Shown here: piece by piece, positions 51,577 to 56,470 of the stretch
Position numbering within the stretch: the stretch's first letter is position 1
Layout of the letters: every line of letters starts with the position of its first letter
From: Pseudomonas sp. ACN8
GTDB taxonomy: Bacteria; Pseudomonadota; Gammaproteobacteria; Pseudomonadales; Pseudomonadaceae
Length of the DNA: 56,470 bases
Direction of reading: 5' to 3'
Assembly (NCBI RefSeq): GCF_002303925.1
Contig: NZ_MRCS01000043.1
Location: forward strand, 1 to 56,470
Notes under the pieces: model-generated
Seen by the model: only the letters and a program-made list of their open reading frames with translations
Databases searched by the model: none
Told to the model about the DNA's origin: nothing
Program-made: the position numbers and the translations under genes

Positions 51577-53091
51577 TCAGCCAAGAAACAGCTGATAGGC
51601 CGGGTTGTCGCTTTCATCCCAGTACGGGTAACCGATTTCTTCCAGCGCCGCCGGTACCAGGTGGCGCTCGTCGTGGGGCACTTGCAGGCCCGCGACGACA
51701 CGGCCATCGGCCGCGCCATGGTTGCGGTAGTGGAACATCGAAATGTTCCAGCGCCCGCCCAGCTTGTTGAGGAAGTTGAACAGCGCGCCCGGACGCTCCG
51801 GGAATTCGAAACGCAGGATCACTTCATCGACCACGTGCGCCGCACGTCCGCCCACCATGTGGCGGATGTGCAGCTTGGCCAGTTCGTTGTCGGTCAGGTC
51901 CAGCACCGGGAAACCCTGTTCGCTCAGGCTGGCGATCAACGCGCTGCGCGGGTCGTTTTCCGGGTGGGTTTGCACGCCGACGAAGATGTGCGCTTCGCTG
52001 CCGGTGTTGTAGCGGTAGTTGAATTCGGTGATCTGGCGCTTGCCAATGGCCTCGCAGAACGCCTTGAAGCTGCCTGGCTTCTCGGGAATGGTCACGGCGA
52101 TGATCGCTTCGCGGCCTTCACCCAGCTCCGCACGCTCGGCGACGTGGCGCAGGCGATCGAAGTTGACGTTGGCCCCGGAGTCGATGGCCACGAAGGTCTG
52201 GCCGCTGACGCCACGCTGCTCGACATATTTCTTGATCCCGGCCACGCCCAAGGCGCCGGCAGGTTCGGTGATCGAGCGGGTATCGTCGTAGATATCCTTG
52301 ATGGCGGCGCAGATTTCGTCGGTGCTGACGGTGATCACTTCGTCGACATGGTCTTTGCAGATGTCGAAGGTGTGCTGACCGATCTGGGCCACCGCAACGC
52401 CGTCAGCGAAAAGGCCCACGGTCGGCAGCACCACGCGTTCGCCAGCCGCCAGGGCGGCTTGCAGGCAATTGGAATCATCCGGCTCGACACCAATGACCTT
52501 GATGTCCGGGCGCAGGTACTTCACATAAGCCGCGATGCCGGCGATCAGGCCGCCGCCGCCCACCGGGACGAAAATCGCATCCAGTGGCTGCGGGTGCTGG
52601 CGCAGAATCTCCATCGCCACGGTGCCCTGCCCGGCAATGGTGTGGGGGTCGTCGTACGGGTGAATGTAGACGTAGCCTTTTTCGTCGACCAGTTTCAGCG
52701 AGTAGGCCAGGGCTTCCGGGAACGAATCGCCGTGCAGCACCACTTTGCCGCCACGGGAGCGCACGCCTTCGACCTTGATCTCCGGGGTGGTCTTGGGCAT
52801 GACGATGGTCGCTTTCACGCCCAACACCTTCGCCGCCAGGGCCAGGCCCTGGGCATGGTTGCCCGCCGACGCGGTGACCACGCCGCGAGCGCGCTCTTCG
52901 TCGCTCAACTGGGTCAACTTGTTGTAGGCGCCGCGAATCTTGAAGGAGAACACCGGCTGCAAGTCTTCGCGCTTGAGCCAAATGCTGTTGCCCAGCCGCT
53001 CGGAGAGCTGACGGGCGGTCTGCAACGGAGTTTCTACGGCAACGTCATAAACGCGCGAGGTGAGGATCTTTTTGACGTACTGTTCAAGCAT
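51577..53091 (-). CDS. ilvA: Threonine ammonia-lyase, biosynthetic
   Basis: 504 residues. IlvA deaminates threonine to 2-oxobutanoate, the first step in isoleucine synthesis. PLP is bound by Lys51 in VFSFKIRGAYNK; the glycine loop VPVGGGGLIAG binds the phosphate. The C-terminal part (about 330-504) has two ACT-like regulatory domains (EKPGSFKAFCEAI and ERPGALFNFLNKL), the hallmark of the isoleucine-inhibited biosynthetic enzyme. It diverges from rpiA across a REP doublet. Confidence 0.96.
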   Translation of the reverse strand: MLEQYVKKILTSRVYDVAVETPLQTARQLSERLGNSIWLKREDLQPVFSFKIRGAYNKLTQLSDEERARGVVTASAGNHAQGLALAAKVLGVKATIVMPKTTPEIKVEGVRSRGGKVVLHGDSFPEALAYSLKLVDEKGYVYIHPYDDPHTIAGQGTVAMEILRQHPQPLDAIFVPVGGGGLIAGIAAYVKYLRPDIKVIGVEPDDSNCLQAALAAGERVVLPTVGLFADGVAVAQIGQHTFDICKDHVDEVITVSTDEICAAIKDIYDDTRSITEPAGALGVAGIKKYVEQRGVSGQTFVAIDSGANVNFDRLRHVAERAELGEGREAIIAVTIPEKPGSFKAFCEAIGKRQITEFNYRYNTGSEAHIFVGVQTHPENDPRSALIASLSEQGFPVLDLTDNELAKLHIRHMVGGRAAHVVDEVILRFEFPERPGALFNFLNKLGGRWNISMFHYRNHGAADGRVVAGLQVPHDERHLVPAALEEIGYPYWDESDNPAYQLFLG

Positions 53092-53162
53092 CGGAAAGCA
53101 TCACTGAGCGGGTTGGGCGGGACCACGGAGTCTAACCCGCATTTTGGCCGCACGACCACCTG

Positions 53163-53264
53163 TTGTAGGAGCGAGCTTGCTCGCGAAAAACGCAATGGCA
53201 CCGCTGCACATCTATTTTCACGCGTTATCGTTCACGACCATCGCGAGCACGCTCGCTCCTACAA
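53163..53264. repeat. REP doublet 16 (long class)
   Basis: Inward arms, about 102 bases, doublet 6 orientation (spacer ending CACGCGTTATCGTTCACGACC). It lies in the divergent promoter region of ilvA and rpiA, unlike most copies, which lie at gene ends. Confidence 0.92.
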
Positions 53265-53358
53265 GGAACGGTCGACCTGCCAATCGGACAATGACCTTCC
53301 CTGCCTCGAAGCCTATAATGCCGGCCTTTCGTCCCCTCCTCGGCACCCCGGAGCCCGC

Positions 53359-54033
53359 ATGAACCAGGATCAACTCAAACAGGCAGTGGCTCAGGCCGCC
53401 GTCGACTTCATCCTTCCGAAACTCGACGACAAGAGCATCGTCGGGGTCGGCACCGGCTCCACCGCCAACTGTTTCATCGACGCGCTGGCCAGGCACAAGG
53501 GCGCATTCGACGGTGCCGTCGCCAGCTCCGAAGCCACCGCCGCGCGCCTCAAGGGCCACGGGATTCCGGTGTACGAACTGAACACCGTCAGCGACCTGGA
53601 GTTCTATGTCGACGGCGCCGATGAAAGCGACGAGCACCTGAACCTGATCAAGGGCGGCGGCGCTGCCCTGACCCGTGAGAAGATTGTCGCGGCCGTGGCC
53701 AAGACCTTCATCTGCATCGCCGATGCCAGCAAGCTGGTGCCGGTCCTCGGTGCTTTCCCGCTGCCGGTGGAAGTGATCCCGATGGCCCGCAGCCATGTGG
53801 CCCGCGAACTGGTGAAGCTCGGCGGCGACCCGGTTTACCGCGAAGGCGTGCTGACCGACAACGGCAACATCATCCTCGACGTGTTCAACATGCAGATCAC
53901 CAATCCGGTGGAACTGGAGACGCAGATCAATGCGATCGTCGGCGTGGTCACCAATGGTCTGTTCGCGGCGCGTCCGGCGGATCTGTTGTTGCTGGGTACG
54001 AGCGAAGGCGTGAAGACACTGCGCGCCGAGTAA
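53359..54033 (+). CDS. rpiA: Ribose-5-phosphate isomerase A
   Basis: 224 residues. RpiA interconverts ribose 5-phosphate and ribulose 5-phosphate. Family motifs are GVGTGSTANCFID near the N-terminus, YVDGADESDEHLNLIKGGGAALTREK with catalytic Asp and Lys/Glu residues, and PVEVIPMA. The ATG at 53359 has an upstream GGAG; the reading frame stays open far upstream across ilvA antisense, but that is not a real extension. Diverges from ilvA. Confidence 0.97.
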   Translation: MNQDQLKQAVAQAAVDFILPKLDDKSIVGVGTGSTANCFIDALARHKGAFDGAVASSEATAARLKGHGIPVYELNTVSDLEFYVDGADESDEHLNLIKGGGAALTREKIVAAVAKTFICIADASKLVPVLGAFPLPVEVIPMARSHVARELVKLGGDPVYREGVLTDNGNIILDVFNMQITNPVELETQINAIVGVVTNGLFAARPADLLLLGTSEGVKTLRAE

Positions 54034-54071
54034 GCCAATCTGCCCACCTGATTTGAGGGCAGACGAAATAC

Positions 54072-54163
54072 CTGTGGGAGCGAGCCTGCTCGCGATAACG
54101 GACTGTCAGTTGAAATCAATCTCGACTGATACACCGCTTTCGCGAGCAAGCTCGCTCCCACAT
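54072..54163. repeat. REP doublet 17 (medium class)
   Basis: Inward arms, about 92 bases, with a spacer ending CTCGACTGATACACCGCT, related to doublets 1 and 18. Between the convergent rpiA and SdiA-regulated-like genes. Confidence 0.92.
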
Positions 54164-54179
54164 TGGTATGGGGTGTTGG

Positions 54180-55097
54180 TTAGAGTTGCGTGGGTTTCTT
54201 GAACACGTAGAACAGATTCGGCTCGCTGACGATATACAACGCACCGTCGTCGTCCACGGCGATGCCCTCCGCTTGCGGCACGGTTTTTTGCAGGCCATGG
54301 CGTCCCTTGCTCAATGACATTGTGCTCAATGGCCGCCCATCCACATCCAGTTCCAGAATCAATCGCGATTCATCCGACAGTGCCAGCAAATGCCCGCTGC
54401 GCTCGTCGTATTGCAGGCTCGACAGATCCCGCACGAACATCCCGGCATCACGCTTGGGGTCGTTGATCACATGCACCGAGTAGGATTCTTCAGGATTGAA
54501 GCGCGGAAAACCGTGCACCTCGTAGATCAGCATCGGGTTGCGCTCCTTGGCGACGAACAGGCGCTTGCCCACAGAATCGTAAGCCAGCCCCTCGAAGCCC
54601 TTGTTGCCGCCCATGTGTACGCCAATGGTCATCTGCTCGGCGTCTGCCGCATCGACGAAAGTGGTGTCCTGCTCCAGACGAATCTTGATCAGCCGCTGCT
54701 GGCTTTCGTCAGTGACCACGTAGATGTCCTCGCTGATGAACTCCACCGCCTCCGGATCGCCGAAACCGACCAGCGCCACACGACGCAAGATCCTGCCGTC
54801 GAGGGACAACTCGACCAGCTCGCTCCGTTTGTTGGTGACGGTGAACAGGCTTTTGCGCACCGGGTCGTAGGTCAGCGCTGAAACGTTGTCGGCCAGGCCA
54901 TCGATCACCTGCGCCTCGGTCACGACCTGATATTGGTCCAGGCCCATGGACCGGGAACTCACCGGCTGCCACAGCGCATGCAGATTGAACCAGGTGCGCT
55001 CGAACAGGCGCATGTACTGGGCGATCGCTATCAACGCGATCAGCATGACCACCGACAGGATCAGAATCAGGGATTTGGGGCGGGCAAATCGACGCAT
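54180..55097 (-). CDS. SdiA-regulated-like beta-propeller protein (copy 1)
   Basis: 305 residues. One N-terminal membrane segment (about 9-28, LILILSVVMLIALIAIAQYM) anchors a periplasmic domain made of NHL/beta-propeller-like repeats (LTYDPVRKSLFTVTNKRSEL, then GLAYDSVGKRLFVAKE, and EGIAVDDDGALYIVSEPNLFYVF). It matches the SdiA-regulated (YjiK-like) family, whose function is not established. The next gene upstream on the same strand is a paralogue; the shared end is SEPNLFYxF. Confidence 0.82.
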   Translation of the reverse strand: MRRFARPKSLILILSVVMLIALIAIAQYMRLFERTWFNLHALWQPVSSRSMGLDQYQVVTEAQVIDGLADNVSALTYDPVRKSLFTVTNKRSELVELSLDGRILRRVALVGFGDPEAVEFISEDIYVVTDESQQRLIKIRLEQDTTFVDAADAEQMTIGVHMGGNKGFEGLAYDSVGKRLFVAKERNPMLIYEVHGFPRFNPEESYSVHVINDPKRDAGMFVRDLSSLQYDERSGHLLALSDESRLILELDVDGRPLSTMSLSKGRHGLQKTVPQAEGIAVDDDGALYIVSEPNLFYVFKKPTQL

Positions 55098-55202
55098 TCG
55101 GGCGGGCTCGGGTCAAAACAGGCGGATGAAATATCACGCCCGTCTGAACTGAAGCTTAATGGCCGCTGGCCTTTACGTACAGGCAATCAGCGCAGGCGTT
55201 GG

Positions 55203-56129
55203 TTACTTCTGTTTTTCGAAGCGATAAAACAGATTCGGTTCACTCACCATGTACAGCGTACCCGCTTCATCCATGGTTACGCCTTCGGCACGGGGAATGG
55301 TATTTTTCAAGCCGTTGAAGCCACGCAGCAGGGTGATGAAACTGACCTGCTCACCCTTTTTGTCCAGCTCCAGCACCAGGTGCGAGTCGGCGGACAACAC
55401 CAGCATGTGGCCGGTCCGTGGATCGACGGCCAGGGCAGACAAGTTGCGCATGTCCAGTGCATGGCTGGCCAGTTTCAGCTTGTCGCCGGTCAGGACCTTG
55501 CCATCGCCTTTCCAGGCAAACAATGCCGGCGGGCGCTCTTCGCCCAGCAACAGTTGCTGATTGCTCGGGTCCCAGGTGACAGCCTCAAAGGCCTTGTTCT
55601 GGTCCTTGGAAGGCCCGAGGTCGTACTTCGGGAAATCGGCGATGTTCAGTTCGCGGGTGTCGGCATCGACCTTGACGATAGCGATCAGATGCTCGCGCTC
55701 ATCGACAATGGCCAGCCGACCGTCACCCAGCACCGTGACGCCCTCAGGGTTGCTCCAGCCGACCAACGGCATTTTGCGCAACACATCGCCCTGCAAGTTC
55801 AATTCGACCAGGAACGGGTTCTTGCCCATGACCGAAAACAGCGTCTTGGTCTGTGGGTCGTAGGCCACGTCCGATGCTTCATCCTTCTCCATGCCCGGCA
55901 ACGGCTTGGCATCGATCACCGCCCGATAGTCGGGGAGCCAGATACTGGACTGACGCTCGGCCGGGCTCTTGAATTGCTCTTTCACCCAGAGCACGCCCCG
56001 GGAATCCCAGTGCATGGCGAATGCAACACCGTAGGCGACAACAGCCACCAACAGCAGCCAGGTGTGCCAACGCAGGGCGAAGCGCGAGCGGCGGGCAGGT
56101 TCAAGCATGGAAAGCGGAGGAGTGGCCAT
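55203..56129 (-). CDS. SdiA-regulated-like beta-propeller protein (copy 2)
   Basis: 308 residues, paralogous to the protein at 54180 (VAYDPQTKTLFSVMGKNPFLVEL, NPEGVTVLGDGRLAIVDE, TLYMVSEPNLFYRF). One membrane segment (about 22-41) is followed by the periplasmic propeller. No strong ribosome binding site precedes either the ATG at 56129 or the internal Met8, so the start is tentative. The two genes are 105 bases apart and probably arose by tandem duplication. Confidence 0.8.
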   Translation of the reverse strand: MATPPLSMLEPARRSRFALRWHTWLLLVAVVAYGVAFAMHWDSRGVLWVKEQFKSPAERQSSIWLPDYRAVIDAKPLPGMEKDEASDVAYDPQTKTLFSVMGKNPFLVELNLQGDVLRKMPLVGWSNPEGVTVLGDGRLAIVDEREHLIAIVKVDADTRELNIADFPKYDLGPSKDQNKAFEAVTWDPSNQQLLLGEERPPALFAWKGDGKVLTGDKLKLASHALDMRNLSALAVDPRTGHMLVLSADSHLVLELDKKGEQVSFITLLRGFNGLKNTIPRAEGVTMDEAGTLYMVSEPNLFYRFEKQK

Positions 56130-56386
56130 CGGGGAATGCGTTCCAGAAATTCAGGCTAGGGGTAATAGCACAGTTTGGGGCCGGCTCAGAGGCCAATAGC
56201 CCTGAAATTATCCAGACCGGATGTGAAAAAAACGGGAAATGACAGGGCGGGCAATCTACATGCCACGGCAAAACCAATGTGGGAGCGAGCCTGCTCGCGA
56301 TGGGGGCGTGTCAGCCAACAAAGATATTGGATGACACACCGCTATCGCGAGCAAGCTCGCTCCCACAGGGTACAGCGGTGTTACAA
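56130..56386. other. Intergenic region with REP doublet 18
   Basis: 257 bases between the paralogue start and the end of the next minus-strand gene. It holds one REP doublet (56279-56368) and otherwise no recognisable gene or promoter pair. Confidence 0.5.
56279..56368. repeat. REP doublet 18 (medium class)
   Basis: Inward arms, about 90 bases. The spacer ends GATGACACACCGCTA, close to doublet 17. Located 18 bases from the stop of the partial gene at the right edge. Confidence 0.93.
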
Positions 56387-56470
56387 CTAGCGAACGCTGC
56401 TGGTGAAACTGCTGGCGCCCGGCAATTCCAGAACGATCTCGTCACCGACATTCAGCGGACCAACGCCCAC
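56387..56470 (-). CDS. C-terminal end of a gene cut by the window edge (possibly fumarylacetoacetate hydrolase family)
   Basis: The minus strand encodes 27 residues ending SSFTSSVR before a TAG at 56387-56389. The segment GVGPLNVGDEIVLEL resembles the end of fumarylacetoacetate hydrolase (FAH) family proteins, where GVGPL and a following GD are common. The main body lies outside the window, so the identification is tentative. Confidence 0.45.
   Translation of the reverse strand: MGVGPLNVGDEIVLELPGASSFTSSVR

Noticed and set aside
51391..54033. 880-codon plus-strand frame that ends as rpiA
   Set aside because: The upstream two thirds are antisense to ilvA and cross DUF2269 and a REP doublet. 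The real rpiA starts at 53359 with the family N-terminus; the long frame is a by-product of high GC codon use.

Overview
The window reads as the core chromosome of a fluorescent Pseudomonas (P. fluorescens group). Gene content and order (rpoH-ftsX-ftsE-ftsY, M16 proteases, rsmD, lao cluster, coaD, ferredoxin, mutM, ilvD, folA, thyA, lgt, ptsP, rppH, ilvA, rpiA) follow, as I remember it, the P. aeruginosa PAO1 block from about PA0376 to PA0330. GC content is high, codon use is typical of the genus, and the intergenic spaces are full of Pseudomonas-type REP doublets with the GCGAGC..GCTCGC core. Nearly every base is coding. No rRNA, tRNA, CRISPR array or prophage was seen.

Layout. 1-640: the start of an IS110-family transposase (cut by the window edge) whose element abuts a REP arm. 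674-4888, minus strand: ftsY-ftsE-ftsX, then rpoH with its own promoter region and terminator. 5233-11577: two tandem pairs of M16 peptidases (one catalytic and one non-catalytic subunit each) with rsmD between them. 11651-14412: a YheT-type hydrolase, an AraC regulator and a sulfurtransferase. 14445-19003: a long-chain alcohol/aldehyde oxidation cluster, laoR / laoC-laoB-laoA. 19119-23271: coaD, ferredoxin, mutM, an HDOD protein and rlmI. 23521-25486: an accessory patch with an MFS transporter and a REP-associated tyrosine transposase (RAYT) between two REP doublets. 25735-33892: ilvD, phosphorylcholine phosphatase, a cystine symporter, folA and a membrane protein/GTPase pair (DUF2868/DUF3482). 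34025-40777: a 2-aminoethylphosphonate-type cluster: LysR, ABC transporter, FAD oxidase and a PhnZ-like HD oxygenase. 40794-43598: cadA/cadR with a clear CadR operator. 43733-54033: thyA-lgt, TauE/SafE, an NRDE protein, ptsP-rppH, a HAD phosphatase, DUF2269, ilvA and rpiA. 54180-56470: two SdiA-regulated-like paralogues and the tail of another gene.

The feature that ties the window together is its REP doublets. I count 18, about one per 3 kb, all intergenic. They fall into a few classes by spacer sequence and arm orientation. Spacers are conserved between copies and occur in both orientations, so the doublet itself (REPIN) is the unit that moved. The long class (about 102 bp) flanks the RAYT gene in inverted orientation. 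One doublet lies between laoB and laoA, and the IS110 element has apparently landed inside another.

The best candidates for less-described biology are: (i) the REPIN/RAYT system; (ii) a phosphonate cluster with a PhnZ-like oxygenase that keeps every active-site residue I recall but has no PhnY beside it, and has a FAD oxidase instead; (iii) the duplicated, partly degenerate M16 pair behind an mRNA hairpin that could mask its ribosome binding site; (iv) the DUF2868/DUF3482 membrane GTPase module.
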